Assembly: GCA_018266395.1 (NCBI GenBank)
Contig: JAFEAM010000008.1
Span: forward strand, 128,461 to 192,460
Source: Bacteroidota bacterium
GTDB lineage: Bacteria > Bacteroidota > Bacteroidia > Cytophagales > Cyclobacteriaceae
Length of the DNA stretch: 64,000 nucleotides
Direction of reading: 5' to 3'
Part shown: one piece after another, positions 52,066 to 61,524 of the stretch
Layout: every line of letters begins with the position of its first letter
How positions within the stretch are numbered: position 1 is the first letter of the stretch
The notes under the pieces: generated by a model
The model's database searches: none
What the model saw: only the letters and a program-made list of their open reading frames with translations
Told to the model about the DNA's origin: nothing
Translations under genes and position numbers: made by a program

Positions 52066-52515
52066 CTACCCCTTCTCAAACATCCCTGTCTTGTCCTCCA
52101 CTTTGATTCTGAATACAATGGCTTGCCGGTGTTTTTCAACGACTTCAGGCGACCGGGCCGCGTCCATGTGCCCAAGGGATTCACTTGTCATAAGCGGCAT
52201 GAATTTATTCATCAGGATTTTCATGCCTTTCCTGCGCGACGATTCACTCTTCAATTCCTCATAGCTTCCCCAGAGAATCACACTTCTCCAGTTCATCATG
52301 TTGTCAATGGCATCAACCTCCACACAGACATTGTGGTTCTTTCGCATGAGTTTGATCTTGAGCCCTTCCCTCGAATGGCAATACAGATATTTTCCCTCGA
52401 GGGCGTAGCTGATGGGTACGACAAAAATCTTTCCGTTTGCGCTGCAACCGATTCGGCAAACCGACTGCTGCTGCAGCACGGTGTCGATCTGGGCCGGTGA
52501 AAGCTTTCCAACCAT
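52066..52515 (-). CDS. Pyridoxamine 5'-phosphate oxidase-fold flavoprotein
   Basis: A 149-residue split-barrel protein of the PPOX/NimA-like type that probably binds FMN. Segments are VCRIGCSANGKIFVVPISYA, YLYCHSREGLKIKLMRKN and VCVEVDAIDNMMNWRSVILW. ATG 52515 lies 2 bp after the stop of the DUF892 gene, so they form an operon. Such proteins reduce or bind small molecules, and one is part of several low-oxygen stress regulons. Substrate unknown. Confidence 0.87.
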   Translation of the reverse strand: MVGKLSPAQIDTVLQQQSVCRIGCSANGKIFVVPISYALEGKYLYCHSREGLKIKLMRKNHNVCVEVDAIDNMMNWRSVILWGSYEELKSESSRRKGMKILMNKFMPLMTSESLGHMDAARSPEVVEKHRQAIVFRIKVEDKTGMFEKG

Positions 52516-52517
52516 CG

Positions 52518-53027
52518 TTATTGAGTTGCAACGGTATCGCCCGCCTTCAGATTGACGTGCTTCTCTGCTATTCTGGAAAGGTTGGCATCCGCTTCCTTTT
52601 CCCATTGAACGATTTCTTCAAGCAATTCGGTCACAGTTTGAAGTTCCATCACCATCGACAACGCGCGTGCAGTTCCGTATGCGGCTATCTTCCAATGAAT
52701 GATCTGGTGCATGGTGGCAATCAGCATCACATCCCTGAGCGGGCCTTTCGTCATGGAACTCACTTCTTTCAATTCCTTTAGCATCTCTTCCATGGCCGCA
52801 TTCTTCCTGTGAAATGGCCCTGATAACAGATAGCTGAATATTCTCTTCAGTTTAAGCCGCTTATCCGGTGTACCGCTGCAGTAACGTGTCCATTCCTTCT
52901 TCAGCGCAGGCGATGATATTTCGGGTATGAAATCTGCGAGTTTTCGTTGAAGCATCTTCTCCGCATCATACATGTTTTCAAGGTGGAAGGTTAATGCTTC
53001 ATTGAGGTTTTCAAGCGTTCGTTTCAT
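52518..53027 (-). CDS. DUF892 (YciE/YciF-type) ferritin-like protein
   Basis: A 169-residue four-helix-bundle protein of the DUF892 family, linked to stress. It begins MKRTLENLNEALTFHLENMY with DAEK, the usual start of the family, and later has ATMHQIIHWKIAAYGTARAL with His/Tyr residues typical of helix 3. Glu/His pairs for a di-metal site are partly visible but not certain. ATG 53027 rather than the longer frame from 53069, which would cross the -7 element. Under a tandem-box promoter. Confidence 0.85.
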   Translation of the reverse strand: MKRTLENLNEALTFHLENMYDAEKMLQRKLADFIPEISSPALKKEWTRYCSGTPDKRLKLKRIFSYLLSGPFHRKNAAMEEMLKELKEVSSMTKGPLRDVMLIATMHQIIHWKIAAYGTARALSMVMELQTVTELLEEIVQWEKEADANLSRIAEKHVNLKAGDTVATQ

Positions 53028-53048
53028 AAGACTGGCATTTAACCACTC

Positions 53049-53113
53049 GAAATTTAACGCCCGCACCAATGGTTATCCCTGATGGTTGTAGGTGGCCAGG
53101 CTGACAAATATCA
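53049..53113 (-). promoter_or_regulatory. Tandem-box promoter of the DUF892-PPOX operon
   Basis: -7-like TAAATTTC (minus strand, 53049-53056, one mismatch). Boxes TGAtggttgTAG (53080-53091, two mismatches) and TGAcaaataTCA (53102-53113, perfect) are 22 bp apart; spacing to the -7 end is 36.5 bp. The distal box touches the stop codon of the Mg2+ ATPase gene. Confidence 0.7.
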
Positions 53114-55630
53114 AGTAGCATAGGGAACGATTTCTTCCCGACCCCATTTTTTGGTGTAAAAGATGCGTTTTACCACTTCTGCGATCAGCAGATAGATGAG
53201 AACCAACCCGAGTATGCTGGCGATCATGTCGAAGGTCAGGGGTGACATTTGCAGAAACCTCCCAAGGGGAGAGAAGGCAATGAACCAACCCAGTAGCACA
53301 CACCCGATGGCGCTGAAAGTCAGTGGCCGGCTCGGAAGACTTCCTTTGAAGGGATGATGGTGAGTTCGGATAATAAAGATGACCAGCGTTTGTGTAGTGA
53401 GCGATTCCAGGAACCAGGCGGTTTGAAACTGGGATTCATTGGCATCAAAAACCTGGTAGAAGATGTAGAAAGTGATGAGGTCAAACACGGAACTGATAAT
53501 GCCGAAGACCACCATAAATCTCCTCAGAAACGGGAGATCCCAGTGCTGGGGACGCTGAATGAACACATGGTCAACACGGTCGGTTGGCAGGGTAACCTGG
53601 GAAAAGTCATAAATGAAGTTGTTGAGAAGGATCTGCACTGGCAGCATGGGGAGGAAGGGCAGGAAAAGGGCAGCGGCAGCCATGGAAAACATATTCCCGA
53701 AATTTGAACTGAGACCCATCTGAATATACTTCAGGGTGTTGACAAACGTCATTCTCCCTTCCATAACGGCGTCGCTGAGTATCATCAGACTTTTTCTTGT
53801 CAGAATGATGTCTGCCGATTCTTTCGTGACATCCGTTGCATTGTTGACTGAAATGCCGACATCAGCCGATTTGAGAGAGGGTGCATCATTGATGCCGTCA
53901 CCCATATAACCTACAGTGTGATGGGCTTGCAGGGCCCTGATAACGCGGTTCTTCTGGTCCGGTGAGAATCGGGCGAAAAGAGTTGTCTCTCCGGCCCGAA
54001 CCCTAAGGGCTTCATCTGAGAGACTGTTCATGTCACTCCCTAGCATGATTCCTTTAACCTGAAGTCCGATCTCCTGACAGATTTTCGTGGCTACCCAATG
54101 ATTGTCGCCAGTGATGATCTTGACCGTAATGCCTTGATGATTCAGTTTCTGAATCGTTTTTGCAACACCGGGTTTGGGCGGGTCAAGGAAAGCAACAAAG
54201 CCGATCAGGTGAAGATCCATTTCATCTTCTTTGGTAAAAGGGGAAGGGTGTTGCGCAATCTCGCGAATGGCAATTGCCAATACTTTAAACCCTTCACGGC
54301 TGAGATTTTCATAGAGGCCCGCAGGTGATTCGGATTCTTCAGGGGATGCATAACTTACCTTGATGATTTCTTCAGGGGCCCCTTTTGAAATCAGTACTGT
54401 TTTGCCCTGGTCGTGAACAACCACACTCATTCTCTTGCGATAGAAATCGAAAGGAACCTCATCCAGCTTTTCTACTCCCGTCACGGAAACTTTATGCATT
54501 TCCAGCAATGCATCATCCAGAGGGTTCTTCATGCCCGACTGAAAGTGACTGTTGAGATAGGCGTAGCGCAGGACATTCTCGTCAGTTTCGCCTTTTGCAT
54601 TGACATAGCGCACGAGCACGATCTTGTCCTGTGTGAGTGTACCAGTCTTGTCTGTACACAGCACATCCATACTCCCGAAGTTGGGGATCGCCGTCAGTTT
54701 CTTGACGATGGCACCTTTTTTTGCCATGCGCAGTGACCCTCTGGCCATGCTTACGGACATGATCATCGTTAGCAATTCAGGTGTTAGACCCACAGCCACG
54801 GCGAGGGCGAACATGAATGCCTCAAGCCAATTGTGGCGGAGAACACCGTTAATAAGGAAGATGAAAACGATCAGGATCATTGTCACCCTCATCACCAGGT
54901 AACCAAAGTCCCGGACGCCCCTGCTGAAACTTGATTCTTCTGTCGGCGCAATCAGCTTTCTGGCAATGCTTCCGAAATAGCTGTTCATCCCAGTTGCAAT
55001 GACAACCCCTGAAGCGGAGCCGGTCACGACGCTGGAGCCCATCAGTGCAATATTCGTCAACTCATCGAGCTCCTTGCCGGCCTCCAGCGCACCAGAGCCC
55101 TTTTCTACGGGAAAAGATTCGCCCGTAAGTGCTGACTGGTTAACAAAGAAGTCTTTGGCCTTGATGATTCGGAGATCAGCAGGCACCACTTTGCCTGCAT
55201 TCAAATGCACCACGTCCCCCGCACAGAGTTCATTGGAAAACACTTCACGGATTTTTCCCATCCGTGTCACCGATACTTTGTTTCTTACCGTATCACGGAG
55301 TTTTTCGGCGGCGTCATGGGCACCTTTTTCTTCAAGGAAGTCGAGGACAGCGCTCATGACAACAATTCCGGCGATGATGAGTGCATTTACTTCGTCACCG
55401 AGACCAAATGAAATGAGAGAGGCAAAAAGGAGAATAATCACCAGGGGGCTTCTGAAGTGACCAAGGAATTCCATCACCAGACCGAATTTTCGGATGGACT
55501 GAAGTTCATTGGGTCCTGCCTCCTTCAGGCGCTGACGTACTTCGTCATCGGACAGACCGTTGTCTCCCGTCTTCAATTCCCTGATCAGGGTATTCAGATC
55601 AAGAGCTGCAAATTCAGGCAAGCTGCGCAT
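53111..55630 (-). CDS. mgtA: MgtA-type Mg2+-importing P-type ATPase
   Basis: An 839-residue P3B-type ATPase. It has CTDKTGTLTQDKIVLVRY (phosphorylation site), MGDGINDAPSLKSADVGISV and the C-terminal block IYDFSQVTLPTDRVD, followed by FGIISSVFDLITFYIFYQVF, all close to MgtA/MgtB. It imports Mg2+ into the cytoplasm. ATG 55630 is used; TTG 55663 would add 11 residues. The 190-bp upstream gap to the PfkB gene has only a poor box (CGGattttaTCA at 55742-55753) without a matching -7, so I do not count it in the regulon. ATP-driven Mg2+ uptake appears in other dormancy clusters. Confidence 0.94.
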   Translation of the reverse strand: MRSLPEFAALDLNTLIRELKTGDNGLSDDEVRQRLKEAGPNELQSIRKFGLVMEFLGHFRSPLVIILLFASLISFGLGDEVNALIIAGIVVMSAVLDFLEEKGAHDAAEKLRDTVRNKVSVTRMGKIREVFSNELCAGDVVHLNAGKVVPADLRIIKAKDFFVNQSALTGESFPVEKGSGALEAGKELDELTNIALMGSSVVTGSASGVVIATGMNSYFGSIARKLIAPTEESSFSRGVRDFGYLVMRVTMILIVFIFLINGVLRHNWLEAFMFALAVAVGLTPELLTMIMSVSMARGSLRMAKKGAIVKKLTAIPNFGSMDVLCTDKTGTLTQDKIVLVRYVNAKGETDENVLRYAYLNSHFQSGMKNPLDDALLEMHKVSVTGVEKLDEVPFDFYRKRMSVVVHDQGKTVLISKGAPEEIIKVSYASPEESESPAGLYENLSREGFKVLAIAIREIAQHPSPFTKEDEMDLHLIGFVAFLDPPKPGVAKTIQKLNHQGITVKIITGDNHWVATKICQEIGLQVKGIMLGSDMNSLSDEALRVRAGETTLFARFSPDQKNRVIRALQAHHTVGYMGDGINDAPSLKSADVGISVNNATDVTKESADIILTRKSLMILSDAVMEGRMTFVNTLKYIQMGLSSNFGNMFSMAAAALFLPFLPMLPVQILLNNFIYDFSQVTLPTDRVDHVFIQRPQHWDLPFLRRFMVVFGIISSVFDLITFYIFYQVFDANESQFQTAWFLESLTTQTLVIFIIRTHHHPFKGSLPSRPLTFSAIGCVLLGWFIAFSPLGRFLQMSPLTFDMIASILGLVLIYLLIAEVVKRIFYTKKWGREEIVPYAT

Positions 55631-55820
55631 CGGGCTAGTCTTGGTTGGCGTAAAATTTCGCAATTATTGGGAGTTAATAGCGAAAAATTTTAAAACACGA
55701 TAACCGGCGTTTCATTTCAATCCTGATTATCTATATACCATCGGATTTTATCAGCCACAGACACTCCATTATGTCGGAGGAATCCGGAAGCATTCAGGCA
55801 AAGGAGTGCAAAGGACTGAG

Positions 55821-56966
55821 CTAAGCCAAAGCAGCGCCTTCCAGATGTTCCTGCTCAACGATCCATTGATCAGTGTAAGAGATAAGGTCATTCAGGTCGG
55901 GGCTCCTTCCATTCTGAACGTAGGCGCCGGATGCTACCATGCCAAGCAAAAGCCGCTTTGCAGGTTCGACTCCGGCAATAAGCCCTAAACAATATCCAGC
56001 ATTGAAATTATCACCTCCGCCGGTGGTCAGCATCGGATGGGAGACCACCCTCCCCTTCATTTCCACATTGTAACCTCTTGTAATGAGAATAGAGCGGCTC
56101 ACAGGATGAATGAGAAGACTTTCGATGTTCATTTTTTCAAAAAGGGCCTGTCCCATTTCCTTTGCAGGGGGTGCTGCCGCATTTCCATAGAAAGATCTCC
56201 AGAGGTTTTCCAACTCATTTTCATTCACCCCGAGCGTCACGCGACCCTTGCCGGAAAACTTGCTGATGAGATCAAGCACCGCGGTAATATCTTCCCTGGA
56301 TTTTCTCGAAGGGTCGCAAAGATCAAATAAGAAATCACGATCGGTGCTTTCCGGAAGAAACTGGACCACATCCTCCAACCATCCTTTCCAAATGGACGTG
56401 GCTGCAGTCAGATTAGCCCAGTCAACAAGCGCTATGACCCTGCTTTGCCCGGCAATTTCCCTCAGCTGTTGAAGGCCAAGCTGCGAAACTATTTTTGCCC
56501 AGTCATATTGGGCAAATCCCGAAAGCTCGGAGAATATGACTTTGCCGTCGCTGAACTCCAACGCCCGACTGATGCCCGGTGCAGACACAGGATGGAGCGT
56601 AATGTTCTTGTTAATCTTGCGGAAGAGCGGATCCGGAACTCCGGCGCCTGCAGAACCGACGCAATGAACGGGAATACCCATTGTCCCTAACGCTTCGGCG
56701 AGGATAGGAGCGTTACCACCGATCTTTGTAGTGTGTGTAATGATTTCGATCTGCCCGCTTTTTCCTGACAGGTCGATAAGGTGCTCTGCGAAGTCATGAA
56801 TGGTGTCGTAATAAACAACGCCACCGTCCCTCGTACGCATGCGTACGGGTTTTCCCAGGTAGTCAATGAATCCGTCAAAGCCTGTAAAAACATGCGCAGA
56901 AGGCGGAGACGCTTTCAGTCTTTCAAGAAGTTTTCGTGTACTGATCAGGGTTCCGCGGGCATTCAT
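55821..56966 (-). CDS. PfkB-family carbohydrate kinase
   Basis: A 381-residue ribokinase/PfkB-fold protein. N-terminal GFDGFIDYLGKPVR and KIGGNAPILAEALGTMG fit substrate binding, VTLGVNENELENL is mid-domain, and TTGGGDNFNAGYCLGL near residue 325 contains the catalytic Asp (GGGDNF). It is longer than usual and an outlier within the family, so the sugar or nucleoside substrate is open. Third gene of baeRF-DUF4136-PfkB. A PfkB kinase is also a hallmark of the mycobacterial DosR regulon. Confidence 0.88.
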   Translation of the reverse strand: MNARGTLISTRKLLERLKASPPSAHVFTGFDGFIDYLGKPVRMRTRDGGVVYYDTIHDFAEHLIDLSGKSGQIEIITHTTKIGGNAPILAEALGTMGIPVHCVGSAGAGVPDPLFRKINKNITLHPVSAPGISRALEFSDGKVIFSELSGFAQYDWAKIVSQLGLQQLREIAGQSRVIALVDWANLTAATSIWKGWLEDVVQFLPESTDRDFLFDLCDPSRKSREDITAVLDLISKFSGKGRVTLGVNENELENLWRSFYGNAAAPPAKEMGQALFEKMNIESLLIHPVSRSILITRGYNVEMKGRVVSHPMLTTGGGDNFNAGYCLGLIAGVEPAKRLLLGMVASGAYVQNGRSPDLNDLISYTDQWIVEQEHLEGAALA

Positions 56967-56974
56967 GAATCATT

Positions 56975-57523
56975 TCATTTTGTCTTGGCCTCGCCTGGAG
57001 GAAATTGGCTGAAGATCTTTACAATTGCATTCTTAAGAAGTTGCTCTGGCATTTCCCTGCTGTCATCGAGTATGGAAACGGCCCAGCCTCTCCACACCAG
57101 GGATTTATTGGATGCATCCATCAGGTCAATAAGCAACGACCCTTCCCGATATTCGTAAAGATTCTTCTGATTGGTCATCCAGTAGGACCCGTAGTAGTAT
57201 CCGTAGGGATCGGTTCGCACCATGGACTTATCTTCTATCACAATGTGATAGTGCACGATTAGGTCTGGCTTCTCTTCAACCAGTCTGAAACCCTTCCGCT
57301 GCAGTTCCTCGTCTACGGAAGACTTGATTCTCTTGTCGCTGAGTTCATTGTAATAAACCGGGTTATTTCTCATCTCAATGTCCTTGGAAGGAAGCCATTG
57401 ATAGGTCTTGCAGTTGCTGAGACTGATGGTCTTGTCATAATCGGTCCTGACAATAATTTCATTGCTGCAGCCAACCAGTAACCCGGCTCCAAACAAGATC
57501 CAGAAAAGCGAATAGCGGTTCAT
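56975..57523 (-). CDS. DUF4136 lipoprotein
   Basis: A 182-residue lipoprotein (signal ending in LLVGC) of the DUF4136 family: VRTDYDKTISLSNCKTYQWL, then IKSSVDEELQRKGFRLVEEK, PDLIVHYHIVIE, YREGSLLIDLMDASNKSLVW and a C-terminal LLKNAIVKIFSQFPP. It is intact and is the counterpart of the decayed copy at 27801-28329. It lies between the baeRF and PfkB genes with gaps of 7 and 8 bp. It is probably an envelope stress lipoprotein; its exact role is unknown. Confidence 0.88.
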   Translation of the reverse strand: MNRYSLFWILFGAGLLVGCSNEIIVRTDYDKTISLSNCKTYQWLPSKDIEMRNNPVYYNELSDKRIKSSVDEELQRKGFRLVEEKPDLIVHYHIVIEDKSMVRTDPYGYYYGSYWMTNQKNLYEYREGSLLIDLMDASNKSLVWRGWAVSILDDSREMPEQLLKNAIVKIFSQFPPGEAKTK

Positions 57524-57530
57524 AGAAGAA

Positions 57531-58670
57531 TTAGTTTTTGTAACGGAACATCAATACCATGCCCTCGAATTTCTTTAGCTGATTCCCGGGCACAAACAAT
57601 ACTTTTCCGTTCTTCTCATGCACAAGTTCGATAATATTCTCCACTGCATCAGGCAGAATAGTGTATCTCCCTTTTGGAGGACGCAAATACAATTGATCAC
57701 CTGCCAGATAAGCGCGGGTCTGTAATTCCTTCTCAACCAGCAACACATGACCCTTCCCTTCATTGGCTGCCTTCCATACATCGCGAAGGCCTATTGCTTT
57801 ATAGCCGATGCCAAGATCGTCGGCTTTGCGGATGAGTTGTCTTATCTGTTGCTTCCGGAAATTCTGGCAAAGTGCCCATACCTCTCTGGCCAGATGTTGA
57901 AAATGATTGCCTATGGCACTGCCTGGAACTGAACCGATAATGTGGGACTCGAGTTTGGTAACGGACTGGAAGTCACTGACCATCCTTGACGTTCCGGAAA
58001 GAATCAGTTGCTGGTCCGAATCATGGAAATAGGGCGCCAGGTAGGTGTCCACATCCTTGAACAGCGACTTTATTCTTATCTCGCTGACCACACTTTTGTC
58101 CTTCTCGAAGTTCTTGAGGCTATATCCGTACGACGTGCCCCTGGAAGTCCGGGCATATTCATATTCCTCCGCATATTCCAAAGGAAGATTCCCGTCTCTG
58201 ATTTCTTTAAGCGAGTCCGCTTCACTATGGAAGAGATGCACTGATTTCTTGGTGAGGACGAGCACATAATACGGCTTGCGGAATTGCATCTGGTAGTAGA
58301 GATCCCGGGTCTCAAATGAGTCGGCTACCTTTATGATCTCTTCGACGGCGAATGGAAAATAGACTGTTTCTGACAGTGACGGTGAAATAAACATGCCAAT
58401 TCCTGGCGACTTGGTAAACAAATCCAGGTTCGCGACTGCAGCTGAGAGCTTATCAAGCATCTTCTTCTTTTGGTCGCCACTGGCGTCGCTTCGGTCCAAC
58501 AGCGTTGCTGCTTTCTTCATTGCCTTACGCAACAGTTCCCCATGGTGCTTGCCTGGTCTTGGCGAAGCAGGCATGTCGAGTACAATAGACAGGCAGGGAA
58601 CTCCTTTTTCACGTACAATGGCTTCGAACCGATTACTTCCGGTTTCAGCGAATTCTTTTGATGCTTTCAT
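57531..58670 (-). CDS. Full-length baeRF-family protein
   Basis: A 379-residue protein of the bacterial archaeo-eukaryotic release factor group (family 7-like). It runs from CLSIVLDMPASPRPGKHHGE through GIGMFISPSLSETVYFPFAV and YYVLVLTKKSVHLFHSEADS to a C-terminal domain with GHVLLVEKELQTRAYLAGDQ (L7Ae-like by family). No GGQ hydrolysis motif is seen in the middle region. Such proteins are predicted to act on ribosomes under stress; experimental evidence is thin. ATG 58670 rather than GTG 58691, which lies upstream of the predicted transcript start. First gene of a three-gene operon. Confidence 0.8.
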   Translation of the reverse strand: MKASKEFAETGSNRFEAIVREKGVPCLSIVLDMPASPRPGKHHGELLRKAMKKAATLLDRSDASGDQKKKMLDKLSAAVANLDLFTKSPGIGMFISPSLSETVYFPFAVEEIIKVADSFETRDLYYQMQFRKPYYVLVLTKKSVHLFHSEADSLKEIRDGNLPLEYAEEYEYARTSRGTSYGYSLKNFEKDKSVVSEIRIKSLFKDVDTYLAPYFHDSDQQLILSGTSRMVSDFQSVTKLESHIIGSVPGSAIGNHFQHLAREVWALCQNFRKQQIRQLIRKADDLGIGYKAIGLRDVWKAANEGKGHVLLVEKELQTRAYLAGDQLYLRPPKGRYTILPDAVENIIELVHEKNGKVLFVPGNQLKKFEGMVLMFRYKN

Positions 58671-58690
58671 AATAGAATGATGGCTGTACA

Positions 58691-58755
58691 CGAAGCTACC
58701 TCTCGGACCTTGTGTGCCTTATGATCAGTATCTACCATGCATCTGATTTATATCA
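58691..58755 (-). promoter_or_regulatory. Tandem-box divergent promoter between baeRF operon and usp
   Basis: -7-like TAGCTTCG (minus strand, 58691-58698, one mismatch). Boxes TGAtcagtaTCT (58722-58733, one mismatch) and TGAtttataTCA (58744-58755, perfect) are 22 bp apart. By symmetry the same pair sits at the standard distance from TAGTATAG (58779-58786), a weak -7 for the rightward usp gene. Confidence 0.75.
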
Positions 58756-58811
58756 CGCGAAAAAAGAGCCCTTAGCAGTAGTATAGCTTAGGGAATGTCA
58801 GTTCCCTGCGT

Positions 58812-59660
58812 ATGAAAAAAATACTTGTACCAACCGATTTTTCGCCCTGTGCGGAGTACGCTGCTGAAACGGCGATCGATATTGCGGAGCGAGCCAATGC
58901 GGAGGTGTTATTTCTTCACCTTCAGCCTGAGACCCCCGAGCCGGTCCATGTTCCTCATACCGGCGGATGGTCCCCACACAACGTCCATGACCAGAACATG
59001 GAAATGGGCAGTGCCCGTCATGCCCTTGATCAATGGGTTGCCAAGGCGACTCATCGTGGTGTGGAGGCATCCTCGGCCCTGGCGGTAAGCAAAGGCGGTG
59101 AATGGATTGAGGATTATCTCAGTCCTTACAAAGTAGACATGGTGGTGATGGGTTCCTGCGGCGCCTCGGGGATCAAGGAGATTTTTCTTGGCTCCAATGC
59201 CCAGCATGTAGCCCGGCACTCCAATGTACCGGTACTGGTGGTGAAGAAAAAAACGGAAACGCTGCCGTTCCGTAACATCGTGTTCGTATCTGACTTCACT
59301 ACGGATCTCATCAAGCCTATGGAAAGAATAATCGACCTGGTTACGATGACAAAGGCTAACCTGCATATGCTCTATGTCAATACACCCTATCACTTCAGGG
59401 AGACTCATGAAATCGAGTCACAGATGAAGAGGTTCACACACCAGATCAAGGGTATCACTCCGATAGCACACATCTACAATGGGTACAACGAAGAAAGTGG
59501 CATACGTCAGTTTGTGAAGGACCACAACATCGACCTTATTGCGCTGACCACGCACGGAACCACCGGGTTCCTCCGGATGCTTAAGCATAGCATTGCGGAA
59601 GAACTCGTTAATCACGAAGATGTGCCGGTGATGGTCATTAACATCAAGTCGCTTCAATAG
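58812..59660 (+). CDS. Tandem universal stress protein
   Basis: A 282-residue double UspA protein (MKKILVPTDFSPCAEYAAET). The first domain keeps GSCGASGIKEIFLGSNAQH. The second (THGTTGFLRMLKHSIAEELV) has lost one Gly of the nucleotide-binding pattern, His replacing Gly before Ser. The N-terminal domain has a His-rich loop (HVPHTGGWSPHNVHDQN) not seen in the other three. It is divergent from the baeRF operon and ends at a probable terminator. Confidence 0.93.
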   Translation: MKKILVPTDFSPCAEYAAETAIDIAERANAEVLFLHLQPETPEPVHVPHTGGWSPHNVHDQNMEMGSARHALDQWVAKATHRGVEASSALAVSKGGEWIEDYLSPYKVDMVVMGSCGASGIKEIFLGSNAQHVARHSNVPVLVVKKKTETLPFRNIVFVSDFTTDLIKPMERIIDLVTMTKANLHMLYVNTPYHFRETHEIESQMKRFTHQIKGITPIAHIYNGYNEESGIRQFVKDHNIDLIALTTHGTTGFLRMLKHSIAEELVNHEDVPVMVINIKSLQ

Positions 59661-59678
59661 AATCACCCAAATTAGTTG

Positions 59679-59716
59679 ACCGCTGGTCAGGAACCATTCC
59701 TTATCAGCGGTTTTCT
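59679..59716 (+). terminator. Probable terminator after usp
   Basis: Stem ACCGCTG / CAGCGGT with an inner GGAA/TTCC pairing, followed by TTTCTTTT. Located 19 bp after the universal stress protein stop and before the convergent mlaD stop. Confidence 0.65.
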
Positions 59717-59765
59717 TTTGGACAAACCAGGTTTGACCTTTGGATCTCGGAGGGCGATGCGCCGG

Positions 59766-60776
59766 CTATGGTTTCTTTGGCTGTGGTTCAGTCTTCCCCT
59801 TTTGGGCCTTGTCCTTTTCGGCTTGCTTTTCCTGGTCCTTGAAGTAGCCGCGGAACAGGAAGTGATGCTTGAGTGCCTCCATATTCTCATTGAACTTGGC
59901 GGTACCTTGTTCAATATTTGTTATGCTCTGACGCAGGTTGCGATCGGTGGTACTGTCGGTGAAAATGGCCCCTGCGGCACCCTGTCCTTTCTTCATCTGC
60001 TTCATCACTTCACTAATGTCCCTTGAAATTTGTGCGGTCTTGGCGGAAGCATCTTCAATATGGGCTACTGCTGATTTGATTTTGCGGGTAAGTGTCGTGT
60101 CGGTAAGCAGTGCCCCGGCTACTCCGTTGCCCTGGTTTACTCTGTGCACCAGGATCGCAAGCTCGTCACTGGCGAGCACGACTTTCTTGCTAGCAAGATT
60201 AAGATTGCTGGCAAACGCCTCCATGTTGCGGGCGATGGAAGTATCCTGCAGCAGGCCCCAGATGCCTTTGCTGTTCTTGATGCGCTGTGTAATCTTTTGC
60301 AGGTCATCGGTGATGCCGGCTATGTTCTCGTTGGTCGTATTTAATGTTCGCAGCATTTCGTCTGTCTCTACCGGGCGAAGCGATTTGAGCACCATTCCCT
60401 CTTCTACCGGATCGGCGGCTTCCGGCACGGAATTGATGTTAACCAGCTTATTGCCCATCAATCCATCAGTGCCAACGGAGGTAATTGCATTTTGTTTGAT
60501 GAACTTTCTCACATCATTCTCGATGAGCATGGTTACACTTACAGTAGAGTCATTGACGATCTCGATCTTCTTCACCGTGCCCACATCAATTCCTGAATAC
60601 CGCACGTTATTCCCGACCATGAGTCCATTGATATTGTGAAAGTAGGTCTTGATGGTAAACGTTGACCCGAATAAGTTTCTATTGCTGCCGATCATGTACA
60701 GGGAGAAGATCAGAAAGATCATCCCCCCGATTACAAATCCGCCCAGCTTGATATTGTCTATCATCCTGTTTTTCAT
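59766..60776 (-). CDS. mlaD: MlaD-like MCE-domain lipid-transfer protein
   Basis: A 336-residue membrane-anchored protein: one helix (GGFVIGGMIFLIFSLYMIG), an MCE domain (about 38-115, with GLMVGNNVRYSGIDVGTVKK and TDGLMGNKLVNI), a long helical region that may form a tube or coiled coil, and a Lys/Pro-rich tail. It binds lipid passing between the two membranes. Third gene of mlaE-mlaF-mlaD, 3 bp after mlaF. Confidence 0.92.
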   Translation of the reverse strand: MKNRMIDNIKLGGFVIGGMIFLIFSLYMIGSNRNLFGSTFTIKTYFHNINGLMVGNNVRYSGIDVGTVKKIEIVNDSTVSVTMLIENDVRKFIKQNAITSVGTDGLMGNKLVNINSVPEAADPVEEGMVLKSLRPVETDEMLRTLNTTNENIAGITDDLQKITQRIKNSKGIWGLLQDTSIARNMEAFASNLNLASKKVVLASDELAILVHRVNQGNGVAGALLTDTTLTRKIKSAVAHIEDASAKTAQISRDISEVMKQMKKGQGAAGAIFTDSTTDRNLRQSITNIEQGTAKFNENMEALKHHFLFRGYFKDQEKQAEKDKAQKGKTEPQPKKP

Positions 60777-60779
60777 GGC

Positions 60780-61514
60780 TCAATCGAAAAAGTCCCGGAC
60801 TTTGGGGTCCTGGGAGGAATTTAGTTCACTATAGGTTCCGTTGGCATAACATTTTCCATCAATCAGCATGACTACGCGATTGGAGGTAATATTAATGCAG
60901 TTCATGTCATGGGAAATGATTACCGAAGATGAATTGTACTTCCGCTGAACTTCCAGAATTAGATTGCTGATTTCACGCGCCGTAACGGGATCCAGTCCCG
61001 TTGTAGGCTCATCATACAATATGATTTCAGGCTGCAATACAAGGGTGCGCGCCAGCGCAATCCGCTTTCGCATGCCGCCTGAGAGTTCGGCAGGCATCAT
61101 GTCAATGGTGTGTTCCAGTCCCACGTTGGCCAGGGTTTCGCGGATGAGCCCCTCCATTTCATTGGACTTCTTTTTCTTGATTTCGTGCCGCCTCATGGGA
61201 AACTCCAGATTCTCACGCACAGTCATGGAATCGTAAAGCGCATTGCTTTGGAAGAGGAAGCCCACCCGCCTCCGCATGTGGTCCCACTGCTCATTGTTGA
61301 ATTTCTGGATATCTTTTCCTAAAAGAATAATGGAGCCGGCATCAAATTCAAACAAACCTATTATGCACTTGATGAGAACGGACTTCCCGGAGCCTGATTT
61401 TCCCAATACCGCGAGGTTCTCTCCACGGTACAAATCCATCTCGAAATTCTTGAGCACGTGGTTGTTCCCGAAGGATTTGCAGAGATTCCGTATTTCGATG
61501 ACTGACTCTTTCAC
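60780..61514 (-). CDS. mlaF: MlaF-like ABC ATPase
   Basis: A 244-residue ATPase of the lipid-transport Mla system. Walker A is GKSGSGKSVLIK (about 37-48), signature LSGGMRKRIALAR, Walker B IILYDEPTTGLDP and H-loop ISHDM are intact. The start is GTG 61514; no ATG is near the N-terminus, and the upstream stop of mlaE is 10 bp away. It powers the MlaE permease. Confidence 0.93.
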   Translation of the reverse strand: MKESVIEIRNLCKSFGNNHVLKNFEMDLYRGENLAVLGKSGSGKSVLIKCIIGLFEFDAGSIILLGKDIQKFNNEQWDHMRRRVGFLFQSNALYDSMTVRENLEFPMRRHEIKKKKSNEMEGLIRETLANVGLEHTIDMMPAELSGGMRKRIALARTLVLQPEIILYDEPTTGLDPVTAREISNLILEVQRKYNSSSVIISHDMNCINITSNRVVMLIDGKCYANGTYSELNSSQDPKVRDFFD

Positions 61515-61524
61515 AGCAGGATAA

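Noticed and set aside
55742..55753. CGGattttaTCA as an operator for mgtA
   Set aside because: Only half of the box is good, and no -7 element or partner box lies at the standard distances.
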